Positions 42,884 to 51,557 of a stretch of 53,186 nucleotides of DNA are shown here, piece by piece. The translations under genes were made by a program, and so were the position numbers. The notes below the pieces were generated by a model, which worked only from the letters and a program-made list of their open reading frames with translations, made no database searches and was not told where the DNA came from. Position 1 is the stretch's first letter; each line of letters begins with the position of its first letter. Location of the stretch: NCBI GenBank assembly GCA_903899705.1, contig CAIUKQ010000271.1, positions 1-53,186 of the forward strand. The letters run 5' to 3'. Source of the DNA: an uncultured beta proteobacterium (lineage in GTDB: Bacteria > Pseudomonadota > Gammaproteobacteria > Burkholderiales > SG8-39).

Positions 42884-43852
42884 ATGACTCCGAGAGCCAT
42901 CCGATTTGCATTATCGATTGCATTTCTGCTTTGTACAGGCGTTGCCATCGACCAGCCTGCCTATCCCTCGCGCCCGGTCACCTTCATCCTGCCCGTGCCG
43001 CCCGGGGGGGCGCTGGACATCTTCGCGCGTGCCCTCAATCAGTCCTTCAGTACCCGCGCAGGACAGGCGCTTCTGATCGAAAACCGGCCCGGTGCCGACT
43101 TCGTCATCGCCGCCGAAGCCTGCGCGCGCTCCCGGCCCGACGGCTACACGATGTGCATGCTGCTTCGCGACAACACCTCCATCCTGCCCCTGATCCGAAA
43201 GATTCCCTACGATCCTGACAAGGATCTCACCCCCGTCACCAACATGGTGAATCTGCAGAACGTGCTGGTCGCGCATGCTTCGGTGCCGGTAAAGAGTTTC
43301 AGGGAACTTGTCGAGTATTCGAAGAAGAATCCCAATGAGCTCAACTGGTCCGCTTTCGGTTCCAGCCAGTTGCTCATCGAATGGGTAAAGCAGCAGTCGG
43401 GTCTGCAGATGACCTTCGTGCGCTACAAGGGCCAGCAGGACGCGAACAAGGATTTTCTCGGCGGCCGGCTGCACCTCTACTATCCCGCCATCGGCAATGC
43501 CGGCATTCCCCAGGACATCAACTCGGGCAAGGTCACCGGCCTGATCGTGGCCGGCAACAAGCGCATCGCGCAGATTCCCAACGTGCCGACTTTCACGGAG
43601 ATGGGCCTGCCGGACTTTGACGTGCGCTCGTGGCTGGGCGCTTTCATGCCCGCGGGCGTGCCGCGCGAGGCGGCTGTGCGCATTGCATCCGATTTCACCG
43701 CCATCATCCGCTCCCCCGATTTCATACAGAAGTACCTGGTGCCTGGCGGCTTTGAACCCCTGGGCGGCACACCGGATGAATTTACGGCTTTCCTGCGCGA
43801 GGACAAGAAGGTGGGCGCGGCGATGGCCAAGCTTGCGACGCGGCCGGAATGA
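42884..43852 (+). CDS. Bug/TctC-family solute-binding protein with C-X10-C pair (Bug-12)
   Basis: Exported protein of 322 residues; signal peptide RFALSIAFLLCTGVAIDQ, mature start AYPSRPVTFILPVPPGGALDIFARAL. The conserved PDGY region reads ACARSRPDGYTMCML, with C80 and C91 ten residues apart. A second specific trait is WVKQQSGLQMTFVRYKG in lobe 2. Ribosome site CGAGGAGACCGGA. It is part of a tandem triplet with Bug-13 and Bug-14, which it resembles more than Bug-11. Confidence 0.9.
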   Translation: MTPRAIRFALSIAFLLCTGVAIDQPAYPSRPVTFILPVPPGGALDIFARALNQSFSTRAGQALLIENRPGADFVIAAEACARSRPDGYTMCMLLRDNTSILPLIRKIPYDPDKDLTPVTNMVNLQNVLVAHASVPVKSFRELVEYSKKNPNELNWSAFGSSQLLIEWVKQQSGLQMTFVRYKGQQDANKDFLGGRLHLYYPAIGNAGIPQDINSGKVTGLIVAGNKRIAQIPNVPTFTEMGLPDFDVRSWLGAFMPAGVPREAAVRIASDFTAIIRSPDFIQKYLVPGGFEPLGGTPDEFTAFLREDKKVGAAMAKLATRPE

Positions 43853-43869
43853 ACACGAAAGGAATCACG

Positions 43870-44838
43870 ATGAAACGAATTGTCTATCATGCGGCGCTGT
43901 CCGCCGCGGCGGTTTTCTCCGCCCTGCCTGCCCTCACCCACGCCCAAGGCTACCCCTCGCGCCCCATCACCGTCCTCATCAACCAGGAAACCGGCGGCCC
44001 GACAGAACTTTTTGCGCGCGCCATGGGAAAGCTCTTCCAGGATCGCGGCAATCCGCCCTTCATCGTAGAGACGCGACCCGGAGCGGGCGGCAGCATCGGC
44101 GTCAATGCCTGCGCGAGGGCTAAACCGGATGGCTATACCGCCTGCGTCGTGCCGCGCGACATGGTGTCAATCGTGCCCTTCCAGGAGAAACTGGATTTCG
44201 ACCCTGTGAAAGACCTCGAACCGGTGACGCAGATCGGCTGGCTAGCCAATGTCATCGTCGTCAATCCTTCGCTGAAGGTCGACAGCTTCAAGGGATTGAT
44301 CGAATATTCGAAACAGAACCCGGGCAAACTCAACTACACCGCGTTTGCCACCGCGCAGGCCATCATGCAGTGGATCCAGAATGAAACCGGATTGAAGATG
44401 ACCTTCATTCCCTTCAAGGGCGGCCCCACCGCGATGCAGGCCTTCTTCAGCGGCGACATCCATGTGATGTACCTCGCGGCGGGCAATGCGGGCCTCGCCG
44501 CGCAGATCAAGGCGGGCAAAATCAAAGCCCTCGCCATGCCGGACAGCCACCCGCTGCTACCGGGGGTGCCGACCTTTGCGGAAGCAGGTTTGCCGCAATT
44601 CGGATTCCGCAGCTGGCTGGGCTTTTTCACGCCCGCCGGCGTGCCGAAAGAAGTCGTGCAGAAGCTCTCCACCGAACTCCAGGCCGTGATCCGGAATCCC
44701 GAATTCAATACCTCGGTAATGGTGCCTTTTGGCTACGTGCCCATCGGCAACTCGCCAGAGGAATTCGCAAAGTTCATTGCCGTCGATCGCAAGGATGGCG
44801 CAACGCTGGCCAAACTGGCCGGCACCCGCGTGCAGTAG
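43870..44838 (+). CDS. Bug/TctC-family solute-binding protein with C-X10-C pair (Bug-13)
   Basis: Exported protein of 322 residues; signal peptide HAALSAAAVFSALPALTHAQ, mature start GYPSRPITVLINQETGGPTELFARAMG. The loop INQETGGPTE is unusual for the ligand mouth. The shared pair is NACARAKPDGYTACVV (C81, C92). ATG 43870 with AAAGGAATCACG is preferred; an upstream ATG at 43849 overlaps the Bug-12 stop. Lobe-2 segment WIQNETGLKMTFIPFKGGP resembles Bug-12 and Bug-14. Confidence 0.9.
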   Translation: MKRIVYHAALSAAAVFSALPALTHAQGYPSRPITVLINQETGGPTELFARAMGKLFQDRGNPPFIVETRPGAGGSIGVNACARAKPDGYTACVVPRDMVSIVPFQEKLDFDPVKDLEPVTQIGWLANVIVVNPSLKVDSFKGLIEYSKQNPGKLNYTAFATAQAIMQWIQNETGLKMTFIPFKGGPTAMQAFFSGDIHVMYLAAGNAGLAAQIKAGKIKALAMPDSHPLLPGVPTFAEAGLPQFGFRSWLGFFTPAGVPKEVVQKLSTELQAVIRNPEFNTSVMVPFGYVPIGNSPEEFAKFIAVDRKDGATLAKLAGTRVQ

Positions 44839-44875
44839 CGCAGGAACCGGTATCAACCTTCGTGGAACCACCCGT

Positions 44876-45838
44876 TTGAACGCTTTCCGGAAAATTCTTC
44901 TGACAGGCCTCGCCGCCCTGGTGGTTGGACCGGTATGGGGACAGGGCTATCCGACGCGCCCCGTGCACCTGTATGTGCCGATACCCGCGGGGGGCGGCGT
45001 GGACATTCTGGCTCGCGCGGTCGGCCGTGTGTTCACCGAGCGAACCGGCCAGCCCTTCATCGTGGAGAACCGGCCAGGGGGCAATTTCACCATTGCCATG
45101 TCGGGCTGTGCCAACGCCAAACCCGATGGCTATGTGGCCTGCATGGCCCTTCGCGACAACATCTCCATCTCCCCCTTTCAGGAAAAGCAACCCTACGACG
45201 TGATGAAGGATTTCACGCCGATATCGCATTTGGTGTACCTGCAGAACGTGATGGTGGCGAATGCACAGGTGCCCTTCAACACCTTCCAGGAAATGGTCGC
45301 CTATTCAAAGACCAACCCCGACAAGGTGAATTACACGGCGTTCGGCGCCAGTGTCGCGATCCTTGCGTGGCTCACCAAGGAGACCGGCGCGAAGATGACC
45401 TACGTGCCGTACAAGGGCGCACCGGACGCGCTGCCTGCACTGATGAACAACACCATTCAGGTCATGTATCTCGCAATCGGCAACCCGACCATCGTCAATG
45501 ATGTGAACGCCGGCCGCCTCAAGGGCCTGGCGGTTCCGGGTGACACGCGTAATCCGCTGATGCCCAAGGTGCCGTCCTTCGTCGATGCAGGCCTGCCCCC
45601 CTTCGCCACCAAATCGTGGCTGGGCATCCTGATGCCGGCCGGCGCGCCGCGCGATGCGGTGACACGCCTGTCCGCGGAACTCTCCGCCATCGTCAACACC
45701 CCGGAGTTCCGCGACAAAAGCGTCACACCTTTCGGATTTGACGCCGTGGGCAGCACACCCGAACAGTTTGCCAGGTTCATTATTGAAGATCGCAAATCGG
45801 GGGAAGAACTGGCGCGGTTGGCGGGTAAGCGCGAATAG
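44876..45838 (+). CDS. Bug/TctC-family solute-binding protein with C-X10-C pair, TTG start (Bug-14)
   Basis: Exported protein of 320 residues, third of the tandem triplet. The signal peptide NAFRKILLTGLAALVVGPVWGQ can be reached only from a TTG at 44876 (GTGGAACCACCCG upstream) or from the far ATG at 44729 inside Bug-13; the TTG is preferred. Mature start GYPTRPVHLYVPIPAGGGVDILARAVG. The cysteine pair is SGCANAKPDGYVACMA (C78, C89). The end of the gene is 7 bp from the nucleotidyltransferase start, indicating one operon. Confidence 0.88.
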   Translation: MNAFRKILLTGLAALVVGPVWGQGYPTRPVHLYVPIPAGGGVDILARAVGRVFTERTGQPFIVENRPGGNFTIAMSGCANAKPDGYVACMALRDNISISPFQEKQPYDVMKDFTPISHLVYLQNVMVANAQVPFNTFQEMVAYSKTNPDKVNYTAFGASVAILAWLTKETGAKMTYVPYKGAPDALPALMNNTIQVMYLAIGNPTIVNDVNAGRLKGLAVPGDTRNPLMPKVPSFVDAGLPPFATKSWLGILMPAGAPRDAVTRLSAELSAIVNTPEFRDKSVTPFGFDAVGSTPEQFARFIIEDRKSGEELARLAGKRE

Positions 45839-45845
45839 CATTCTC

Positions 45846-46406
45846 ATGCCCGATAAATCGAATATCCCTGCACAACCAGCTTCCCGCCTTGGCCGACAGA
45901 TAGCACAAGCATCCAGCGCTTTGGATTCCATTGGCGTCCAATTTGCATTGATCGGCGGCCTGGCTCTTGCCTCTCACCAGGTGATACGTGCAACTCAGGA
46001 TGTCGATTTTCTGGTGGAAGCGGAGAAAGCGGAAACGATCGATGCGGAACTGCTGCGACTGGGTTATCGCTGCACTCATCGCGGTCCCGACGCGGCCAAT
46101 TACGCAAGAAGCGACGAGGGCCTGGATCTCCTTTATGCGAGCCGACCCATTGCGCGACGCCTTCTTGCCAATGCTTCAGAACTACAAACCGCATTGGGCA
46201 GGATTCGCGTAGTAAGCGCCGAGGGATTGATCGGTTTCAAGCTCCAGGCGTTCGTCAATGAACCGCGCCGCACACAGGACCTTGAAGATATCAGGATGCT
46301 GCTGGGTGCCCATGTTGCGTCGATGGACATGGAAGAAGTTCGCGAGTATTTTCGCCTTTTCGATCGGGAATCCCTGCTCGATGAACTCCTTCGTAAAACC
46401 GCCTGA
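45846..46406 (+). CDS. Nucleotidyltransferase-fold protein (AbiEii/DUF6036-like)
   Basis: Protein of 186 residues with the nucleotidyltransferase signature FALIGGLALASHQVIRATQDVDFLVEAEKA near residues 33-62: a GG-LA turn and a T-DVDF aspartate pair. The third acidic strand appears as EGLDLLYAS. The C-terminal half is helical (LIGFKLQAFVNEPRRTQDLEDIRMLL). Such folds occur in toxins of type IV toxin-antitoxin pairs and in orphan proteins. It overlaps a small ORF by 26 bases and lies 7 bp behind Bug-14. Its location in a catabolic operon is unexpected. Confidence 0.8.
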   Translation: MPDKSNIPAQPASRLGRQIAQASSALDSIGVQFALIGGLALASHQVIRATQDVDFLVEAEKAETIDAELLRLGYRCTHRGPDAANYARSDEGLDLLYASRPIARRLLANASELQTALGRIRVVSAEGLIGFKLQAFVNEPRRTQDLEDIRMLLGAHVASMDMEEVREYFRLFDRESLLDELLRKTA

Positions 46407-46581
46407 ATCTGCCACTGCTTCGGAACCGCCTTTCGCGGCTGGCGGCGGTCGCAAAATGCCCCCACGTTTCGAAGAAGATCCATTAAAGGCCCTTGATGAC
46501 CTGATGGCGGCGATTGAGGCGCTGTGCCCGGTATGGCCCGCACGAGAGCGAACCATCAATGGGCACAAAATGCTGCTTTAG
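46381..46581 (+). CDS. Small overlapping ORF after the nucleotidyltransferase
   Basis: Unrecognised 66-residue ORF starting inside the end of the nucleotidyltransferase gene in another frame. The N-terminal part is proline-rich (MNSFVKPPESATASEPPFAA), and the C-terminal part looks like an ordered protein: EEDPLKALDDLMAAIEALCPVWP and RTINGHKMLL. The helical, acidic centre supports a real gene. I chose the ATG at 46381 in place of the longer ORF start at 46258. It could be a small partner of the nucleotidyltransferase, but no family is recognised. Confidence 0.55.
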   Translation: MNSFVKPPESATASEPPFAAGGGRKMPPRFEEDPLKALDDLMAAIEALCPVWPARERTINGHKMLL

Positions 46582-46711
46582 ATTTCTGCTGCAAATCCGG
46601 CTCGCGAATGACGAGGCGAAGACCCGGGAATCCGCCAGAATATTTCACTCTGCATTGCGGCCCCTGCCATAGTGCTTTAGATTGCGCGTTTTGCAACGTT
46701 ATGGATTTTTC

Positions 46712-48610
46712 ATGTCCCTGCCATCTGCCGCATCCATGGAAGAAAGAACTGTTCCCATCCGTACCATTCAGGATATCGAAGCCCTCGAGAAAATCCCTCT
46801 TGAGCAACGCGTCTGGTCCTGGGACCTGAACGACTGGCTGCGCCGGGGCTGGGGCTACAACCCCGACAAGGTGGCGATCAATTACGTGGAGAACGGCGAC
46901 GTCACCGCCAATCCGGTGAAGATCACCTACAAGGAACTCGCTCGCCGCTCCCTACAGGCTTCCAATCTGTTTCATTCGCTGGGTGTGCAAAAGGAAGACG
47001 GCGTGCTGCTGCTCATGCCGACCCTGCCGCAACTCTATTACAGCCTCTATGGCGGCATCGCCACCGGGATCTTCTGCGTGGTGAACTGGATGCTGAAGGC
47101 GGAGCACCTGGCCGAACTCATCCGCAACGCGAAGACGCGCGTGCTGGTGGTGCTGGGGCCCACGCCCGGCTATGAAATCTGGGAGAACGTGCAGGCCATC
47201 CGCGACCAGTTGCCGAAGGACCTGCACATTCTTTCGGTGCAGGCGCTGGGCGGAAAGAAGATTGACGGATCGGACTTCGACGAACTGTGTGCCAGGCAAT
47301 CCGGAGACAAACTGAACTTCGAGCGCAAATTCACCGCAGATGATGTGGGCGGCTATGTGCATTCGGGCGGCACCACGGGATCGCCCAAGCTCGTGCGCCT
47401 CGCGCATCGCGGCTTCTGCTACAAGGCCTGGGCGCACGGGGCCACGGGCGGACCGGGTCGCGATGAATCCATCTTTGCCGATTACCCTCTGTTCCATGTG
47501 GCCGGCGTGCTCTCGCGTGGCATTCTTTCGATCTGCCACGGCATGATGGTGATGATCCCCTCGGCGCTGGGCGCGCGCGACAAGCGCTTTATCGCAAACT
47601 ACTGGAAGTTTGTGGAGAAGTACCGCATCACCCAGTTCACCGGCGTACCGACGACGCTTTCGGTGCTCGCCAAGAACCTGCCCACCACCGAGGATGTGAG
47701 CACGCTGAAAAAAGTGGCGACCTCGGGATCGGCGCCCCTGCCCGTGGAAACGGCGCGCGAACTGGAACGGGCTCTGGGCATCCGGGTGCTGCTCACCTAC
47801 GGCTCCACCGAGTACACCACCGGCGCCACGCAGCCGCCGCGCGAGGGCGATCCACGCTTCGGCTCAACCGGCCTTCGCGTGCCCTACACGCAGGTGCGCC
47901 CGGTGGAACTGGACGCCGAGGGCAACATCGCGCGCTTTTGCGACACCAATGAACTGGGCATCATCGTGGTGAAGGGTCCGGGTGTAACCCCCGGATATGT
48001 CGACCCGGCGCAAAACGTGGGCATATTCACAAAGGACGGCTATTTCAAATCCGGCGACTGCGGAAGGCTGGATGAAGACGGATTCCTCTGGATCACCGGG
48101 CGCGTGAAAGACCTCATCATCCGCGGCGGCCACAACATCGATCCCCAGACCATCGAGCATGCGATCCGCAAGCACCCGGCCGTGCTGCACGTTGCGGCGG
48201 TGGGAAAGCCGGACAGCTATGCCGGCGAGCTGCCGATTGCCTATGTGCAGCGTGTCGATGGATCCAACGCGACGGCAGAAGAGATTCTGACTTTCGCCGC
48301 AGCCCATATTCCCGAACGGCCTGCGGTGCCCAAGGAAATCTTGTTTCTTGACAACATGCCGGTGACTGACATCGGCAAGCCCGACAAGGTGGGACTGCGC
48401 TTCGATGCGGCGACCCGGCATTACACGCAGGTGCTGGGCGACGCACTCGGCGGCGAGGCGAAGGCGGCCGTCACCGTGGGCAATGACGCCACCCACGGCA
48501 CCAAGGTAACGATCACACTATCCGGCGAAAAGTCCGGTGCGCGCGCCTCACTGGAGGCGCGCATTGCCACCGTGATGAAAGCCTATAGCCATCACTATAT
48601 TGTTGAATAG
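46712..48610 (+). CDS. AMP-forming acyl-CoA ligase (ANL family), copy 2
   Basis: Paralogue of the 40-kb ligase, 632 residues. It starts TIQDIEALEKIPLEQRVWSWDLNDWLRRGW; the phosphate loop is YVHSGGTTGSPKLVRL, the A5-type motif TYGSTEYTTG, the hinge SGDCGRLDEDGFLWITGRVKDLIIRGG and the lysine region PVTDIGKPDKVG. The same C-terminal extension of about 60-70 residues ends MKAYSHHYIVE. The two copies flank four Bug genes and the nucleotidyltransferase module, suggesting duplication followed by divergence. The start is uncertain (46712 or 46736). It ends 5 bp from convergent tex with no terminator visible. Confidence 0.93.
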   Translation: MSLPSAASMEERTVPIRTIQDIEALEKIPLEQRVWSWDLNDWLRRGWGYNPDKVAINYVENGDVTANPVKITYKELARRSLQASNLFHSLGVQKEDGVLLLMPTLPQLYYSLYGGIATGIFCVVNWMLKAEHLAELIRNAKTRVLVVLGPTPGYEIWENVQAIRDQLPKDLHILSVQALGGKKIDGSDFDELCARQSGDKLNFERKFTADDVGGYVHSGGTTGSPKLVRLAHRGFCYKAWAHGATGGPGRDESIFADYPLFHVAGVLSRGILSICHGMMVMIPSALGARDKRFIANYWKFVEKYRITQFTGVPTTLSVLAKNLPTTEDVSTLKKVATSGSAPLPVETARELERALGIRVLLTYGSTEYTTGATQPPREGDPRFGSTGLRVPYTQVRPVELDAEGNIARFCDTNELGIIVVKGPGVTPGYVDPAQNVGIFTKDGYFKSGDCGRLDEDGFLWITGRVKDLIIRGGHNIDPQTIEHAIRKHPAVLHVAAVGKPDSYAGELPIAYVQRVDGSNATAEEILTFAAAHIPERPAVPKEILFLDNMPVTDIGKPDKVGLRFDAATRHYTQVLGDALGGEAKAAVTVGNDATHGTKVTITLSGEKSGARASLEARIATVMKAYSHHYIVE

Positions 48611-48615
48611 ATTGA

Positions 48616-51033
48616 CTATTTCTTAAGTTTTGCAAACGCCAGGGCCATGGCACTGGGGCCCTGTGGGTCGGGCGCTGCATTGCGCCCGCCGCCACCGCGC
48701 GCATCGGTTCCGCGACGCGGTCCGCTGCCCGGATTCGACGGCGCACCCGCGCTGGCGTTACGTGACGTGCGCTCCCCCGCCTGATCATCCAGTCGCATGG
48801 ACAGCGCAATGCGCTGGCGCTTCACGTCCACTTCCAGCACCTTCACCTTGACGATCTGTCCGGGCTTCACAACCTCGTGGGGGTCCTTCACGAACTTGTT
48901 GGCCAGGGCCGAGACATGCACCAGGCCATCCTGATGCACGCCAATGTCCACAAACGCGCCGAACGCCGCCACGTTGGTCACCACGCCTTCGAGGATCATG
49001 TCGGGCCGCAGATCGGAGACTGACTCGACACCTTCCTGAAAGGTGGCCGTCTTGAACTCGGGGCGCGGATCGCGGCCGGGCTTCTCCAGTTCGGCGAGGA
49101 TGTCCTTCACCGTGGGCAGGCCGAATTGCTCGTCGACGAAATCGCGCGCCTGCAAACCCTTCAGGGCTTCGGGCTGGCCCATCACCTCGGAGATGCCCTT
49201 GCCGATGCGCGCAAGGATGCGCTCCACCACGGGATAAGCCTCGGGATGCACCGAGGAGCGGTCCAGCGGATTGATGTCGGCGCTGTCTGTGCCATCCACC
49301 CGGATGCGAAGAAAGCCCGCCGCCTGCTCGAAGGTCTTGTCACCCAGGCGCGGCACCTTGAGCAGCGTCTTGCGATTGGGGAATGGGCCGTTCTTGTTGC
49401 GAAAATCAACGATGTTGGTCGCGAGCACGCTGTTGAGGCCCGACACCCGTGCAAGCAGCGGCACCGAAGCGGTATTGAGGTCAACGCCCACGGCGTTGAC
49501 GCAGTCCTCGACCGTGGCCTCCAGCGATTTCGCCAGCGCGCGCTGGTTCACGTCATGCTGGTACTGACCCACACCGATGGATTTGGGATCTATCTTGACC
49601 AGTTCCGCGAGCGGATCCTGCAGGCGGCGTGCAATGGACACTGCGCCGCGCAGGGTCACATCCAGTTCCGGAAACTCCGCCGCGGCAAATGCCGAGGCCG
49701 AGTACACCGAGGCGCCGGCTTCGCTCACCACGATCTTCGCCACGTTCTGCTCGGGCTTGTGCTGCGCCACGAGCTTGATGAGTTCCACCGCCAGTTTCTC
49801 GGTCTCACGGCTGGCCGTGCCGTTGCCAATTGAAATCAACTGCACGCCGTGCTGCACGATCATGCGACCCAGCGCCACGATCGTTCCCTGCCAGTCATTG
49901 CGCGGCTGGTGCGGATACACCGTCGCCGTTTCGAGAAGTTTGCCGGTGGCATCCACCACGGCCACCTTGCAACCGGTGCGGATGCCGGGGTCCAGACCCA
50001 TCACCACCTTGGGGCCGGCAGGTGCTGCGAGCAAGAGTTCATGCAGGTTGCGGCGGAAAATCTTGATCGCCTCGGCTTCGGCTTTTTCGCGCAACTGCAT
50101 CATCAACTCGATGCTGATCTGCATCTGGACCTTGACGCGCCAGGTCCAGCGGCATACATCCGCCAGCCATTTGTCCGCGGGCCGGTTGCGATTCTCAATA
50201 CCGCAATGCGAGGCGATCATGGATTCGCAGGGATGCGGATTCATCTCGTCGGCTTCCACACCCAGCCCGAGGTTCAGCGAGAGCACACCCAGGGTGCGCC
50301 CGCGAAACAAAGCAAGCGCCCGGTGCGAGGGCACCGTCTTGAAGGATTCCGAATAGGCATAGTAGTCGCGGAATTTTTCCTCCTCCGCCATTTCCTTGTC
50401 CTTGACCACCGTGGATGCGAGCACACCCTGTTCCTCGATGCGCGCGCGCAGCTTGGCCAGCAATTCCGCGGTTTCCGAAAAACGCTCGGAGAGGATGTCG
50501 CGAGCGCCATCCAGCACCGACTTCGCATCGGGAAAGTTGATGGCCTCGGTTGTATCAGTGGCCGCTTTCACGACCACATATTTCACGGCTTCGACCTGGG
50601 GATCGAGCGTCGGATCGGCGAACAGGGCGTCGGCCAGCGGCTCCAGCCCCGCCTCGCGCGCAATCTGCGCCTTGGTGCGGCGCTTGGGCTTGTAGGGAAG
50701 ATACAGATCTTCCAGTGTCTGCTTGGTGACGGCCGCCTCGATTGATGCCTTGAGGGGATCGGTGAGCTTGCCCTGCTCGGCGATCGACGCGAGGATCGCG
50801 GCGCGCCGCTCCTCCAGGTCGCGCAGATACACAAGGCGCTCTTCGAGATTGCGCAGTTGGGTGTCATCCAGATTGCCCGTCACCTCCTTGCGGTAGCGCG
50901 CGATGAAGGGGACGGTGGCGCCTTCATTGAGAAGGCCTATCGCGGCCGCGACCTGCTGCGGGCCGGCGGCGATTTCCTTTGCGATGATTTGAACGATTTT
51001 TATCTGGGTGGCATCGGGTAAAGAAGAGGTCAT
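48616..51033 (-). CDS. tex: Transcription accessory protein Tex
   Basis: Nucleic-acid-binding protein of 805 residues, slightly longer than E. coli Tex. Order: N-terminal helical domain ([26 protein letters not shown]), YqgF-like RNase fold ([27 protein letters not shown]), helix-hairpin-helix region ([24 protein letters not shown]), and a C-terminal S1 domain ([30 protein letters not shown]). A glycine/arginine-rich tail ([14 protein letters not shown]) extends it. It is conserved and housekeeping; the shift back to core genes suggests the edge of the accessory block. The ribosome site is weak. Confidence 0.96.
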   Translation of the reverse strand: MTSSLPDATQIKIVQIIAKEIAAGPQQVAAAIGLLNEGATVPFIARYRKEVTGNLDDTQLRNLEERLVYLRDLEERRAAILASIAEQGKLTDPLKASIEAAVTKQTLEDLYLPYKPKRRTKAQIAREAGLEPLADALFADPTLDPQVEAVKYVVVKAATDTTEAINFPDAKSVLDGARDILSERFSETAELLAKLRARIEEQGVLASTVVKDKEMAEEEKFRDYYAYSESFKTVPSHRALALFRGRTLGVLSLNLGLGVEADEMNPHPCESMIASHCGIENRNRPADKWLADVCRWTWRVKVQMQISIELMMQLREKAEAEAIKIFRRNLHELLLAAPAGPKVVMGLDPGIRTGCKVAVVDATGKLLETATVYPHQPRNDWQGTIVALGRMIVQHGVQLISIGNGTASRETEKLAVELIKLVAQHKPEQNVAKIVVSEAGASVYSASAFAAAEFPELDVTLRGAVSIARRLQDPLAELVKIDPKSIGVGQYQHDVNQRALAKSLEATVEDCVNAVGVDLNTASVPLLARVSGLNSVLATNIVDFRNKNGPFPNRKTLLKVPRLGDKTFEQAAGFLRIRVDGTDSADINPLDRSSVHPEAYPVVERILARIGKGISEVMGQPEALKGLQARDFVDEQFGLPTVKDILAELEKPGRDPRPEFKTATFQEGVESVSDLRPDMILEGVVTNVAAFGAFVDIGVHQDGLVHVSALANKFVKDPHEVVKPGQIVKVKVLEVDVKRQRIALSMRLDDQAGERTSRNASAGAPSNPGSGPRRGTDARGGGGRNAAPDPQGPSAMALAFAKLKK

Positions 51034-51111
51034 TGATCTGTTTCAAAAAAGAACGTACATGGAGTGCGGCCTTCGGGCCGCCTCCGACAATTGAATCCGG
51101 ACTTTGAGGGG

Positions 51112-51513
51112 CTACTGCTGCTTTTCGAGGCGGGTAATCGAACCCAACTGCGAGAGCCAGCCCTGCGCCGAGCGCGCCCAGACCTGGCGCTTGGGCACCA
51201 ACTGGTCGCGTTGTTTGATGGCGCCAACGCGAAGTCCGAAGGTCTGCTGGTCGGTGGGCGTCGTGGCCCACAGCGGCGTGCCGCAATCCGGGCAGAAGGC
51301 CTGCGCGCGCTTGTTGCCGCTCTCGGCGGTCTTGATATAAACCTTCGGCTCGCCCGTGACCTTGAGGTCTTCCTTCTTCGCGGAGACCACGGTGCGGAAG
51401 GCGGTCCCCGAAAGGGTCTGGCAATCCGTGCAGTGGCACATGCTCACGGCATTGAGGTCGACTTCCGCTTCATAGGTGATCTTGCCGCAGTGGCAGGCGC
51501 CGTTGATATGCAT
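51112..51513 (-). CDS. GFA family zinc protein
   Basis: Small zinc-binding protein of 133 residues of the glutathione-dependent formaldehyde-activating enzyme family. Zinc-ligand motifs are present: GACHCGKITYEAEVD, MCHCTDCQTLSGTAFRT and FCPDCGTPLW, giving the expected cysteine set. Many members do not act on formaldehyde, so the substrate is open. The CAGGAGAATCAACC site supports the start at 51513. Confidence 0.93.
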   Translation of the reverse strand: MHINGACHCGKITYEAEVDLNAVSMCHCTDCQTLSGTAFRTVVSAKKEDLKVTGEPKVYIKTAESGNKRAQAFCPDCGTPLWATTPTDQQTFGLRVGAIKQRDQLVPKRQVWARSAQGWLSQLGSITRLEKQQ

Positions 51514-51557
51514 GGTTGATTCTCCTGAATAAATTGTTTTGAATCTCTTTGATTGCT

